This document shows, one piece after another, positions 7,668 through 16,115 of a DNA stretch of 40,035 bases. The notes under the pieces are model-generated. The model was not told where the DNA came from, made no database searches, and worked only from the letters and a program-made list of their open reading frames with translations. Both the position numbers and the translations under genes were made by a program. Origin of the DNA: a virus. The DNA lies in IMG/VR virus record IMGVR_UViG_3300006947_002595, positions 1 to 40,035 of that record. The stretch is one strand, 5' to 3'. The first letter of the stretch is position 1. Each line of letters starts with the position of its first letter.

Positions 7668-8579
7668 ATGATAGGAATATACCAACACGTTAATGCACAC
7701 GCACCAGCAATTCACTGGTGGCTTGCTAGCGACCCACGCTTTGGACCCCAAATATACGAAGGCAGAAACCCAAATCCAGATAACTTAGCAATTGGTAATA
7801 TAGTTTCAGAATTACGTGCCGATTCTGCTATTGATACACAACTATATAATTCCCATCAAGAATCACTTAGAATGATGGAAAACAAAAGAGAAAATAATGG
7901 TAGTGTAGATTGTCTTACAGATTATTTTAAATTTAATAACAAATTTGAATACCCAGTATGGAGTAATTACTTTGGTTGTTGTGATAACCCACAATTTGCT
8001 CCACAATGCGAAAAACTTATTGTTGCAAAAGCTACAACAAAACAAAGTGCAATGTTTTACATAAGTCAATATGCATTTAATAGAATGCCTGCAGATAGAA
8101 TCGATGTCCATACTAAGATTTGGTGGGAAGATCATATGCTAATGGCTGGAAAAGAAATTGGAAAATGGAAAGAAGTTTGGTATAGAGACTATCATCAGCA
8201 ATGTATTCAAGATGCAACAGATGGTAAGCTACAGTACATGTGGCAATTAAATTTTGCTCATTGGGATTTATACCATGCACAACTTGACGGCAACAATAGT
8301 TTTAAATTAGACTATTCGTTTCATAGACTGTTTGAACGAAAGCATGAAACTACAGATGAAATAGCACAAGACTTATCATTGTCGTACATAAAGAATTATA
8401 ATAGAGATCATTTAGTAATTGATGTTGAATGGTTTAAGAAAACAGACAAAATACTTGATTATTTAGGCGTAAGCAATAGTCAAATATTAAAAGATACAGC
8501 AAAATTGTATCACACTAGGTACTATGCAGTTAAGCATGCGTACAAAAAACTTTATAATAAATACTACAAAGGAGAATAA
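7668..8579 (+). CDS. Hypothetical protein, paralogue B of the IHWWLA family
   Basis: A 303-residue protein related to the product of 4953-5858 along its full length (PAIHWWLAS, HQESLRMM, FYISQYAFNRM, LQYMWQLNFAHWD, VEWFKKTDKILDYLG). It has no signal peptide, membrane segment or recognised catalytic motif. The conserved Trp/His-rich blocks suggest that both copies are functional and diverged rather than decaying. The N-terminal block keeps spacing and sequence best, which may mark a binding site. Function unknown. Confidence 0.72.
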   Translation: MIGIYQHVNAHAPAIHWWLASDPRFGPQIYEGRNPNPDNLAIGNIVSELRADSAIDTQLYNSHQESLRMMENKRENNGSVDCLTDYFKFNNKFEYPVWSNYFGCCDNPQFAPQCEKLIVAKATTKQSAMFYISQYAFNRMPADRIDVHTKIWWEDHMLMAGKEIGKWKEVWYRDYHQQCIQDATDGKLQYMWQLNFAHWDLYHAQLDGNNSFKLDYSFHRLFERKHETTDEIAQDLSLSYIKNYNRDHLVIDVEWFKKTDKILDYLGVSNSQILKDTAKLYHTRYYAVKHAYKKLYNKYYKGE

Positions 8580-8581
8580 TT

Positions 8582-9031
8582 ATGAAAAAGATATTAGTAA
8601 CAATGTTTGCCGCACTCACACTTCTACTTACAGCAGGACAAGCTACTGCAAAAGAAGTGAACATGGTGATTTATGATTTTGAAGTTACACGAGTTATAGA
8701 TGGAGACACAGTAGCATTTAAAGCAGACTTTTTACCAGAGCCACTTAAACAAGAACTAAGTATTCGTGTTTACGGCGTAGATACTCCTGAGAAAAGTTGG
8801 AGAGCTGAATGTACAGAAGAAGCTGGTTGGGGAGAGCTTGCAAGTAAATTTACTAAAAGCAAACTTAACGGTGCAACTAAAATACAAGTAGCAATCTATA
8901 AGTGGGACAAATATGGCGGGCGTGTATTAGGTGATATTATTATTGATGGCAAAAGTTTACGACACATGCTAATTGATAATGGATTTGCCAGAGAATACTA
9001 CGGCGACAAAAAAGAATCTTGGTGTAAGTAA
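8582..9031 (+). CDS. Secreted thermonuclease-like (SNase) nuclease
   Basis: A 149-residue protein. Residues 1-23 form a typical Sec signal peptide (MKK, a Leu/Ala-rich core, cleavage near ATA-KE). The rest matches the staphylococcal nuclease fold: VTRVIDGDTVAF, RVYGVDTPEKS (catalytic Arg and Glu) and KYGGRVLGDI with the second catalytic Arg, so the active site looks complete. SNases cleave DNA and RNA in the presence of calcium. Export to the periplasm suggests roles in degrading other incoming DNA or salvaging nucleotides (inference). Cys residues at about 77 and 148 could form a disulfide after export. A second, non-secreted SNase-like gene lies at 23381. Confidence 0.88.
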   Translation: MKKILVTMFAALTLLLTAGQATAKEVNMVIYDFEVTRVIDGDTVAFKADFLPEPLKQELSIRVYGVDTPEKSWRAECTEEAGWGELASKFTKSKLNGATKIQVAIYKWDKYGGRVLGDIIIDGKSLRHMLIDNGFAREYYGDKKESWCK

Positions 9032-9036
9032 AACGG

Positions 9037-9065
9037 TTGACAAGTTAACCTACTTATACTAAAAT
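9037..9065 (+). promoter_or_regulatory. Sigma70-like promoter before tRNA-Glu
   Basis: TTGACA, a 17-base spacer and TAAAAT, ending 8 bases before the tRNA. It shares the GGTTGACAAG context with the promoter family near 16-20 kb but lacks the spacer palindrome. It probably drives the tRNA and the genes from 9162. Confidence 0.6.
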
Positions 9066-9073
9066 AGCAACAT

Positions 9074-9148
9074 GCACCCTTCGTCTATCGGTTAGGACAC
9101 ACGGTTTTCATCCGTGCAAGAGGAGTTCGATTCTCCTAGGGTGTACCA
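9074..9148 (+). tRNA. tRNA-Glu (UUC)
   Basis: Acceptor GCACCCT/AGGGTGT, anticodon stem CACGG/CCGTG around TTTTCAT (UUC), T-loop TTCGATT, encoded CCA. It rules out a start codon at 9114 for the next gene. Confidence 0.95.
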
Positions 9149-9161
9149 AATTGAGGAATTA

Positions 9162-9884
9162 ATGCAAAATATTGAATGTCACGTATGTACGCATACACAA
9201 GGATTTTATGGAAACACATTTCTATGGTTTTTTAACCTACATGAAGGATTTGCAGAAGCTCCGCTAAGACCTCGGCACACAGTAAAAGAACTACAGCCGG
9301 GTGGTGATTACGAAACTAAAGCTGATGAGTACGAAACAGCTAGACCAGAGATTGGTTTCTTTCACTTTAGACCTGATGATTATCATAGGTGGTTTTTAAG
9401 TGACATGGATTGGAACACACACGTATCAAATGTGTTAAAAGAACAAGCAGATACAAAGTGGCGATCAAAGACAGCAATTAGTAAGTTATTAGTAAAGCCG
9501 CAAGTACATGCACCAAAGCAAATACTTGCCAAGACTAAAGAACTGTTTCTAAATGCACCAATAAGTACAGTATATAACCTAACTACTGATAAGGACAATA
9601 TTAAATTCTTTGAACACATAACAGATAGGTTAATAGTTCTTAACACATCAATAGAACCGTATGAAGAAGTGTTAAACAACACAATAAGACAAAAAGAACT
9701 AAACGATACAGCGTTAGAAACAATTAGAGAAACACACTCGGTACTTGATGTGGATGTTGATAAATTGTTTTTTAAATATGACGAAGAGGAATACCAGAAA
9801 GTATTAACAGTGTTAGGAACAGTGCCTATTGCTAACTGGAAGAAAAAACTAGACTATGCAAAGGAGATTATAGGTGAAAAGTAA
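9162..9884 (+). CDS. Hypothetical protein, paralogue A of the HEGF family
   Basis: A 240-residue protein starting at an ATG behind TGAGGAAT. An earlier in-frame ATG at 9114 lies inside the Glu tRNA and is rejected. The N-terminus (ECHVCTHTQGFYGNTFLWFFNLHEGF) corresponds to ECHLLMHTACMSGNFFLYFMGQHEGF in the next gene, and the C-terminal ends align as well (VDVDKLFFKYDEEEYQKVL with IDVGKILFDLDEDEYNNW). The His, Cys and aromatic residues near the start look like a conserved site. Function unknown. The end overlaps the next gene by 11 bases. Confidence 0.75.
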   Translation: MQNIECHVCTHTQGFYGNTFLWFFNLHEGFAEAPLRPRHTVKELQPGGDYETKADEYETARPEIGFFHFRPDDYHRWFLSDMDWNTHVSNVLKEQADTKWRSKTAISKLLVKPQVHAPKQILAKTKELFLNAPISTVYNLTTDKDNIKFFEHITDRLIVLNTSIEPYEEVLNNTIRQKELNDTALETIRETHSVLDVDVDKLFFKYDEEEYQKVLTVLGTVPIANWKKKLDYAKEIIGEK

Positions 9885-10614
9885 AGATGTAGAATGCCAT
9901 TTATTAATGCACACAGCATGTATGAGTGGAAATTTCTTTTTATATTTTATGGGACAGCATGAAGGATTTTTAAGTGGTAAAAAATGGAATAGAAATACAC
10001 GTATAGATAAATTTTGGGGTGAGAAATCACCAGAGCCATTACACTTATCAATTGAACGACACAATCTATGGCAAGGTGCATTAGGCGAAGCTGAAAATAG
10101 CCCACACCAAAACACTTCAGTTGTAGCATGGGACGAACACGTTAGATGGTCGTATCTTATGGCAAGTAAATTAAAAGATAATGAAACAGTTCGCACGTTC
10201 ACTAAGCTATCCGTTAAACCAAACTTGTTGCATAATGTTAAGCATGCAATGAAAGAACATGTAGTTGAGCAACTAATTGAAACAGTAACTCCTGAATGTT
10301 TATACTTACTTTGTGTTTCTAAACCAGACCACTATGATAAGTTCTTAGCAAGAGCAGAAAAATTAAGACCGTATGATGATCCAGGGTTAAATGACAGATA
10401 CTTGTTTGATAACTTATTAGGACAACGTGAACATATACCAGATTTAGAAAAGCTAGTTCCTAAAGTAGTGGAAATAGACGTAGGCAAAATACTATTTGAT
10501 TTAGATGAAGATGAATACAACAATTGGTGTGTGCATTTAAAGTCTCCAGCACTCGAAGGTTGGAAGGACTTGGTCAAAGAATATACAGACACATTTTTTA
10601 CAGAGAACAAATAA
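9874..10614 (+). CDS. Hypothetical protein, paralogue B of the HEGF family
   Basis: A 246-residue relative of the preceding product, so the pair is a tandem duplication. The start is a GTG behind a strong AAGGAG site inside the end of the upstream gene. The N-terminal CHLLMHT...GNFFLYFMGQHEGF block is hydrophobic but too interrupted to be a clear membrane segment. It may form a hetero-oligomer with its neighbour, given the coupling. No catalytic family recognised. The fpr gene begins two bases after its stop. Confidence 0.75.
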   Translation: MKSKDVECHLLMHTACMSGNFFLYFMGQHEGFLSGKKWNRNTRIDKFWGEKSPEPLHLSIERHNLWQGALGEAENSPHQNTSVVAWDEHVRWSYLMASKLKDNETVRTFTKLSVKPNLLHNVKHAMKEHVVEQLIETVTPECLYLLCVSKPDHYDKFLARAEKLRPYDDPGLNDRYLFDNLLGQREHIPDLEKLVPKVVEIDVGKILFDLDEDEYNNWCVHLKSPALEGWKDLVKEYTDTFFTENK

Positions 10615-10616
10615 CA

Positions 10617-11399
10617 ATGGCAATAATTAAAGAAACAGTACTAGAAGTAACACATTACACTGATACCTTATTTCATTTTGTAACCACACGAGCGCCTCAC
10701 GTTAGATTCCGTGATGGTGAGTTTTTAATGATTGGACTAGATAATTGGTCTGAGAAGTTACAAAAAAGTAAACCAATAATGAGAGCTTACAGTGTAGCAA
10801 GCCCTAACCATCAAGACACACTAGAGTTCTACAGTATTAAAGTACAAGACGGACCGTTAACAAGCAGGCTACAGCACATTAAACCAGGCGACGAGTTTCT
10901 AGTAAATGACAAACCAGTTGGCACCTTAGTACATGCTAACTTAAACCCTGGCCGTAACTTATATCTATTAGCTACAGGAACAGGCATTGCTCCGTTTATG
11001 AGTATTATACGTGGAATTGATACATACGAATATTATGATAATGTTATTTTAGTATGGGGCACTAGGATTGCAAAGGAACTTGCATTTAGAGAGCTACTTG
11101 AAGGACTAAATGACGATGAAATATTTAGTGAAGTAACTGAAGGCAAATTAAAATGTTACTTTACATGTACACGTGAAACATATGAAAACGAAGGCCGTGT
11201 TACAACAGCAATGTATGAAAACAAAGTACAAGACAAATTAGGACTACCAGAACTTTCACCATTACACGATAGAGTAATGATTTGCGGATCTATGGAAATG
11301 AATATTGAACTTAAAGAATATTTAGAAGAGATGGGATTCACAGAAGGCACAAATAAGACGCCGGGAGAGTTTGTAATAGAAAGAGCATTCGTAGGATGA
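10617..11399 (+). CDS. fpr: Ferredoxin/flavodoxin-NADP+ reductase
   Basis: A 260-residue FAD enzyme of the bacterial FNR (Fpr) type. The FAD-binding RxYS motif is RAYS at residues 56-59, followed by SPNHQDTLEFYSIKVQDGPLTSRL. The NADP-binding GTG motif occurs in LLATGTGIAPFMSI, and the C-terminus is ERAFVG. It moves electrons between NADPH and ferredoxin or flavodoxin in the cytosol and could support reductive iron-sulfur assembly, activation of NrdB, or the nearby oxygenase-like proteins (inference). An ATG at 10524 lies within the upstream gene and adds an unrelated extension, so the start at 10617 is preferred. It overlaps the next gene by ATGA. Confidence 0.95.
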   Translation: MAIIKETVLEVTHYTDTLFHFVTTRAPHVRFRDGEFLMIGLDNWSEKLQKSKPIMRAYSVASPNHQDTLEFYSIKVQDGPLTSRLQHIKPGDEFLVNDKPVGTLVHANLNPGRNLYLLATGTGIAPFMSIIRGIDTYEYYDNVILVWGTRIAKELAFRELLEGLNDDEIFSEVTEGKLKCYFTCTRETYENEGRVTTAMYENKVQDKLGLPELSPLHDRVMICGSMEMNIELKEYLEEMGFTEGTNKTPGEFVIERAFVG

Positions 11400-12106
11400 G
11401 AACAGCAGAACAAAAAAAGTTAATTACAGATAGATATACAACAGCAGAATTACACAAGGACGTAGTGAATCAAGGATTTATTGATTACTTACTTAATCAG
11501 TATCATAATTCAAAACAAATTGTAAAATATAAAGAAGCAGGATCTAAGGGTCCTGTTGTTATGAACTATAGCCCAGATAGACAAGAGTATGAAGCATGGT
11601 TTACTCCTGTACAAAACTTTGTAGATCATTTAATTGGTGAAGACAATATGGTATGGGGCAGTAACATATTTAAAGTTGAAAAACCTCACATAGTACATAA
11701 TGATGATTACCACGAAAAGATATACGATATCTTTAAGACAGTAGTTATTCCATTAGAAATATCCAAGCCAACTAGCTTTATTGTATTTGATCAATATTAC
11801 TTAGATGGTCCTATTAAGTGCTTTAGGGGATATCCAAAAGTTCCAGAAAGCTTCTATAATAAAAGTTTAACAGACTACAGTAACATAGAAGGTTTTACGG
11901 ACATTCCATTCAATAAAGAAATATACAACGAGTATCTTACACACATACCTTATGAAGCATTACATGGTCTTACAGTTGAAGCAATTGTACGTTGGCAACC
12001 TGGTGATGCAATAACATTTGATATGGGTAAGCTACATAGTGCAGTTAATTTTAATGCACAAGGTATAGACTACAAGATCGGATACAGTATTTTTACTGGT
12101 AAATAG
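11396..12106 (+). CDS. Putative 2-oxoglutarate/Fe(II) oxygenase-like protein
   Basis: A 236-residue protein coupled to fpr by an ATGA overlap. It has a possible Fe(II) facial triad: H101-N-D103 in the PHIVHNDDYH block and H214 in GKLHSAVNF, on a beta-rich background that ends in DYKIGYSIF. That HxD...H spacing fits the double-stranded beta-helix fold of 2OG oxygenases, a family abundant in marine T4-like phages. The substrate is unknown. The link to fpr is only positional. The assignment rests on motif spacing, not on long recognised homology. Confidence 0.6.
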   Translation: MRTAEQKKLITDRYTTAELHKDVVNQGFIDYLLNQYHNSKQIVKYKEAGSKGPVVMNYSPDRQEYEAWFTPVQNFVDHLIGEDNMVWGSNIFKVEKPHIVHNDDYHEKIYDIFKTVVIPLEISKPTSFIVFDQYYLDGPIKCFRGYPKVPESFYNKSLTDYSNIEGFTDIPFNKEIYNEYLTHIPYEALHGLTVEAIVRWQPGDAITFDMGKLHSAVNFNAQGIDYKIGYSIFTGK

Positions 12107-12209
12107 TGTTGTAGACAAAGCATAGTTTGGCCCAACGGATTTCACCGTTTCAGGACACAGCTATAGGACTTATGATTCGTCTGCTTATTTGAAATTAGAG
12201 AGGTAAAAT

Positions 12210-12467
12210 ATGACTCTAATAGGACATAACAGTAAGGGTGATGCTGATAAGAAATTAATTATTGATATCACGGACATATACGATCAACGAGATAGAAAGC
12301 GGAAAGAGCTTAGATTTTATACTACAGAGTTAGATAATTTAATGGCTAAGCTAGGAAGAATTCAACAAGAAGTTGGCGTAACAGAAACTATTATTAGATT
12401 AATAGAAAACGAACAAATCCTGGATTTGCAAGAAGCAATAAGGGAAAAAAGAAAATACAAGGATTAA
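12210..12467 (+). CDS. Small coiled-coil protein, 85 aa
   Basis: An 85-residue, highly charged protein with a continuous heptad-like helix over residues 25-80 (RKELRFYTTELDNLMAKLG, then TETIIRLIENEQILDLQEAI). A GAGAGG ribosome site precedes it. The 103 bases upstream hold a small inverted repeat (ACGG/CCGT) but no convincing promoter. Function unknown; such proteins often act as phage scaffolding or regulatory helices. Confidence 0.68.
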   Translation: MTLIGHNSKGDADKKLIIDITDIYDQRDRKRKELRFYTTELDNLMAKLGRIQQEVGVTETIIRLIENEQILDLQEAIREKRKYKD

Positions 12468-12468
12468 A

Positions 12469-13221
12469 ATGAACACATTATACTTAGTTTGCAGTCATAG
12501 TTGCATGAGCCAAATGGAGATTCCATATTTGCTCAACAACAGTCCTATGTTACACGGTACAAGCCAAGCTGGTGAGCATTGGGCATCATATGAACTAGAT
12601 GGTCAAGAGATTGATCACGAACCAGGCATGCTAGGCAAAATTCGTGTACATGATGATTATTGGAATATTTCAGAAAGCGATAGACAGTGGTACAATTATG
12701 AGGTCCGGAATGCCATGTCTATTACTACTGAACAGTTAGACGGACTTTTACACTTAATAGAAGATAAGAGCATAGCAGTATTATTACATGCTCAAAATTA
12801 CGAAGACATATGGAAATGGAGCAGAGGTAAAACTGCACTATTAATCAGGACTGAAATGGATGAATGGGACGGTAACATTGTTAACTGGGCATCCAGAGAG
12901 TACAACACGCTAATGGAAGACGATCGCAATGCAAACTATAGTGCAGATGATCATAGTTGGCCAGGTACCGATGTCATTGTAGATAAGTTTATAAGTAAGA
13001 AAGCATATAACAATGAAATTGATGAATGTGAAAACGATCGCATTATAAAGCAAAGCCAATGGCTAACTTTAGATGGGTTGCAAACATTATGGGATACTGT
13101 AGAAATTGAGTCTCCAGACAAAGACTGGATAGCACGATACTACGAAGACTATAATAATCACCAAGACATTAATTTAGAATTAGCTAAGGAAATAACAGAT
13201 GCCTACAATAAAAGACAGTAA
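12469..13221 (+). CDS. Hypothetical protein, 250 aa
   Basis: Not recognised. The N-terminus MNTLYLVCSHSCMSQMEIPYL begins with a hydrophobic strand, then a Ser/Cys/His-rich loop, the usual place for a nucleotide or active-site loop in an alpha/beta protein, but no Walker motif is present. Later segments are acidic and rich in Trp and Tyr. It starts one base after the preceding gene and overlaps the next by 23 bases. Confidence 0.68.
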   Translation: MNTLYLVCSHSCMSQMEIPYLLNNSPMLHGTSQAGEHWASYELDGQEIDHEPGMLGKIRVHDDYWNISESDRQWYNYEVRNAMSITTEQLDGLLHLIEDKSIAVLLHAQNYEDIWKWSRGKTALLIRTEMDEWDGNIVNWASREYNTLMEDDRNANYSADDHSWPGTDVIVDKFISKKAYNNEIDECENDRIIKQSQWLTLDGLQTLWDTVEIESPDKDWIARYYEDYNNHQDINLELAKEITDAYNKRQ

Positions 13222-13579
13222 CAACGTAGTACTATTCAGTGATCCATTAAAGATATATCTTTTTAAAGATGATAAAACAGTTAAGGTATCATTTAAAGTG
13301 ACTGATTATATAGTCACAAATAGAGAGTTTAAACAAGAAGACTTTGAATACATTTTAGAAAATTGGAAAATTGGAGAAGGTGTACAGGGTTTAGAAATGA
13401 AGCATGATGGAAAAGTTTGGTGGTATCACAGTGCGTTTGGACCACGCCCAGAATGTATTGATGCTAACATGGTATGCATTAACTTTAGTAGATTTAGCTT
13501 TAGAATCTCAGAACAAGAAATGCAACGAATCTCAGATAATTACTATCATCAAAAATCCAATGTAATGCATTGGGACTAA
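13199..13579 (+). CDS. Hypothetical protein, 126 aa
   Basis: A beta-rich protein (VVLFSDPLKIYLFKDDKTVKVSFKVTDYIVTNREF) with no signal peptide and no known motif. The 23-base overlap with the upstream gene indicates translational coupling. The downstream gene begins one base after its stop. Confidence 0.65.
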   Translation: MPTIKDSNNVVLFSDPLKIYLFKDDKTVKVSFKVTDYIVTNREFKQEDFEYILENWKIGEGVQGLEMKHDGKVWWYHSAFGPRPECIDANMVCINFSRFSFRISEQEMQRISDNYYHQKSNVMHWD

Positions 13580-13580
13580 C

Positions 13581-14657
13581 ATGGATAAATTTAATAAAGA
13601 TAATAAAAAAATAGCAGTAGGCTGGTTATTGGCAGATAATGTTAATACACTTGTTACTGGTTTTTCTCAGAATTTATTAGAATACTATTATGTAGTTGTA
13701 GACAAATACAATGCACAACAGTACATACACAATGACATAGAAGTAATGGTAGAACAATCAAAGCTAGATGGCTTTGAACAAATACTCATTATAAAGCAAG
13801 GCATTGTGTTTACTAATATTGACGAGTACTTTAATTCTGTAAATTCAACTGCACCTATGATTATAGCAGGTGGTGATACTATATTAGATTTTAATAAAGC
13901 AACACCAGATATGTTCTCACACCTAATATTAAGAATTCTTAATACACAAGTTACATTCGTAGCAAACACAGACAACCCAAATATTGCAGAACACTACATG
14001 CCAGATTTAGGCGATATACAATTCACTAAATTAGTAACAAGTGCAGGTGGATTAAATCCCATACTGTATCCTTGGTCATTGGGCATGGAAGCAAGTTGTA
14101 CAGTAGAAGTTAGAGATGTAAGCAATATTGCTTTAATAAATGCTAAACGTTGGGTAACTGAATGGGATGGAATAGACTCTAAAACCTTCTCATTAATGCT
14201 GAAGAATGCTTCAACTATTGATGGTGATACTATCCAAACACGTGGATATAAAATGGCTGATCAAATGCAAGCACAAGTGGATAATCAACTAGGTTTTAAG
14301 GATTGGCATGCAGATGCATTTAAGCATATTGGGTATTCATATCATATACATGATTTCTTTAATCCTACTGACAATGCAAGGCTGTTAGACTCCATACAAA
14401 GCAACGTAGGTAACGTTTACGTTCATTTAAGCAACATTTATCACTATCAAGCTACTGCATTCTACTTTGGGCTAAACGCCCGTGTAAGCATGCGTAATGA
14501 GCTTCTAAACAGCATAAAAAGCCGGAACCTTGGTAGCAAAGTAATGATAACTTTAATGGATCCACAGATGAATCAACCACCAAAAGCTATGTGGGTAGAT
14601 GACATTGAAATACAAGAAGTACTACCTAAATTTAAAGTGTTTCCTTGGCAGTTATAG
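13581..14657 (+). CDS. Hypothetical protein of the GWLL...FPWQ family
   Basis: A 358-residue protein sharing several blocks with the larger product encoded on the minus strand at 37592-38968: an early IAVGWLLAD (AIGWLLNN in the other), SQNLLEYY (TQNMLDFY), LIIKQGIVF (LMLKQGIVL), SAGGLNPI (TCGGLSPI), and an FPWQ C-terminus. The N-terminal part resembles a GT-A-like alpha/beta region with a family-typical KQGIV strand, so a glycosyltransferase-type role is possible, but no DxD metal site is clear. Its end overlaps the opposing gene by six bases. Confidence 0.7.
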   Translation: MDKFNKDNKKIAVGWLLADNVNTLVTGFSQNLLEYYYVVVDKYNAQQYIHNDIEVMVEQSKLDGFEQILIIKQGIVFTNIDEYFNSVNSTAPMIIAGGDTILDFNKATPDMFSHLILRILNTQVTFVANTDNPNIAEHYMPDLGDIQFTKLVTSAGGLNPILYPWSLGMEASCTVEVRDVSNIALINAKRWVTEWDGIDSKTFSLMLKNASTIDGDTIQTRGYKMADQMQAQVDNQLGFKDWHADAFKHIGYSYHIHDFFNPTDNARLLDSIQSNVGNVYVHLSNIYHYQATAFYFGLNARVSMRNELLNSIKSRNLGSKVMITLMDPQMNQPPKAMWVDDIEIQEVLPKFKVFPWQL

Positions 14658-15653
14658 CATAGTAGACATATAAGCGTAGCACATACGACTTTCGTTATGT
14701 AGCTTATGTTGGTAGAAATGATTGAATGGTTTTGTCTTATGAAAACGCTTTGAATCCCAGGATATAAGTTTTCCAGGTTCCCCAAAATACAGTATCTTTT
14801 CTAATGATGTTCCATATCCTTCTTCTTGATTGAATACACGTGTGTGGTCTTCTACATGTTCCATAATACGTGCATAATCTTCATCACTCATTGGAGCATC
14901 TGTAAAGTTACGTATATGCTCGCCAAATCTTGTTGGCTCGTCACCTTTACCAAAACAAATTATTCTCTTTTTAGGCGCAGGCCCTACACTCCATGTACCT
15001 TCAATTTCAGCACCATAATTTAAGTATACGCTATATGGATACCATTGATTAAAAGTAACTGTACCAGCAGTTGGTCCAGCATCAATGTTAATCAATCCTT
15101 GGTGACCAGCACATGGAGTTGCTTTATTTGGTTTATATTGTTTAGGATTTAAGTCTTCCCATTTCTCAGGTCTATTTTGACTTTTTAAAGGAGTATCCAC
15201 TCCGTCAGTATGAATTTCAAAAGGCTTGTTAAAATTAAATATTGATGTTGTCCAAATCCAACCTGGATCTCTTCCTAACTTAGTTAAGTTAGTGTGTACA
15301 GCATCACGCATTTCTTTTATTATGTTAAAGTCATTTTGATACTTCTTTTTAAACTGTCTGTATACTTCGTTGTCTGCAGATCTAAACAATCCACTTTTGG
15401 CACGGTTTACTGCATTAAGATAATCAAAGCAAATAAAACTTGCAGTCTCTTCTCCAGCTACATCAAAACTTGCCCAAATATCATTAATTTTTAAACGAGC
15501 AGGATCCATGTGTGCAATCTCTTCAGCAAACTTTGGTGTTATATAATTGTAAAAATCCTTAAGACCTGTTATTAGTGCAGGATCTACAAAATTATCATGT
15601 TCTACTGATTCGTATAATTCATCTTTGTAAAAATAATCACTCATTCCACCCAT
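14652..15653 (-). CDS. Putative 2-oxoglutarate/Fe(II) oxygenase-like protein
   Basis: A 333-residue protein with a plausible iron-binding triad: H148-T-D150 in KPFEIHTDGVDTP and H305 in WDSKRFHKTKPF, with R323 further on as a possible 2-oxoglutarate salt bridge. The region between (GLINIDAGPTAGTVTFNQWYPY) looks like the beta-helix core. This layout is typical of phage oxygenases related to prolyl hydroxylase or phytanoyl hydroxylase; the substrate is unknown. It is downstream of a small gene on the same strand, overlaps it by 13 bases, and runs towards 13581-14657. A second ATG three codons in is also possible. Confidence 0.7.
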   Translation of the reverse strand: MGGMSDYFYKDELYESVEHDNFVDPALITGLKDFYNYITPKFAEEIAHMDPARLKINDIWASFDVAGEETASFICFDYLNAVNRAKSGLFRSADNEVYRQFKKKYQNDFNIIKEMRDAVHTNLTKLGRDPGWIWTTSIFNFNKPFEIHTDGVDTPLKSQNRPEKWEDLNPKQYKPNKATPCAGHQGLINIDAGPTAGTVTFNQWYPYSVYLNYGAEIEGTWSVGPAPKKRIICFGKGDEPTRFGEHIRNFTDAPMSDEDYARIMEHVEDHTRVFNQEEGYGTSLEKILYFGEPGKLISWDSKRFHKTKPFNHFYQHKLHNESRMCYAYMSTML

Positions 15654-15952
15654 CCATCAGCAGTAATGCTAGCATCATCAATTCCTGACTCTCCTAACCT
15701 AATTCCTTTTTCCCATGTTCTGTTATCAGACACATGATTTGCAAATGCTCTTTTTTGTTCATCATCTTCAAATCCCATCATACAAATAACTTGTTCGCCA
15801 ACAATTTGATATTGTACTGTTGGTGTATTTGTCCAATTTGTATTGTCAAATGATGCTTGTTTGCTTGATATTCTTTGTCCTTCTGAACCAGCTTTAAATC
15901 CAGCTAAATCAGCAAAAGGTCCTATAAAAACCTTAGTATGATATATATTCAT
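15641..15952 (-). CDS. Hypothetical protein, 103 aa
   Basis: A 103-residue protein with a mixed alpha/beta pattern (NIYHTKVFIGPFADLAGFKAG, VQYQIVGEQVICMMGFEDDEQ). Not recognised. It has a clear AAGGAG ribosome site and is the first gene of a two-gene minus-strand operon, preceded on that strand by a late-promoter-like GATAAATA. Its stop overlaps the start of the oxygenase-like gene, so the two may work together. Confidence 0.7.
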   Translation of the reverse strand: MNIYHTKVFIGPFADLAGFKAGSEGQRISSKQASFDNTNWTNTPTVQYQIVGEQVICMMGFEDDEQKRAFANHVSDNRTWEKGIRLGESGIDDASITADGWVE

Positions 15953-15978
15953 ATGATTAATCTCCTTACGATTAGTAA

Positions 15979-15986
15979 TATTTATC
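15979..15986 (-). promoter_or_regulatory. Candidate T4-type late promoter box, minus strand
   Basis: Read on the minus strand this is GATAAATA followed by TTACTAAT, 26 bases before the ATG at 15952. No -35 hexamer is present. It would drive the two minus-strand genes late in infection. Confidence 0.45.
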
Positions 15987-16006
15987 TAAGAAAAATTAAA
16001 TTAATT

Positions 16007-16036
16007 TAAAAACCCTTGTTTTATATGGGTTTTTTT
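16007..16036. terminator. Bidirectional hairpin terminator
   Basis: AAAAACCC and GGGTTTTT arms flank an 11-base loop, with T-runs on both strands. It separates the minus-strand pair from the plus-strand mini-operons. The same CCCTTG-type hairpin recurs at 19542. Confidence 0.72.
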
Positions 16037-16049
16037 AGCTAACTAAAGG

Positions 16050-16078
16050 TTGACAAGTAAGACATCTTGCCGTATAAT
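16050..16078 (+). promoter_or_regulatory. Sigma70-type promoter with palindromic spacer (copy 1)
   Basis: TTGACA, spacer AGTAAGACATCTTGCCG (17 bases), TATAAT. The spacer centre forms a dyad, AAGA-CA-TCTT. The leader after the -10 (AGTATATAAGTT) is shared with the copy at 19584. It drives the genes from 16116. Confidence 0.88.
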
Positions 16079-16115
16079 TAGTATATAAGTTAAACAAACA
16101 ACGGAGTTGAATTAC

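Noticed and set aside
9114-9161. N-terminal extension of the gene at 9162 starting at 9114
   Set aside because: The upstream ATG lies within the Glu tRNA; a GAGG site precedes the ATG at 9162.
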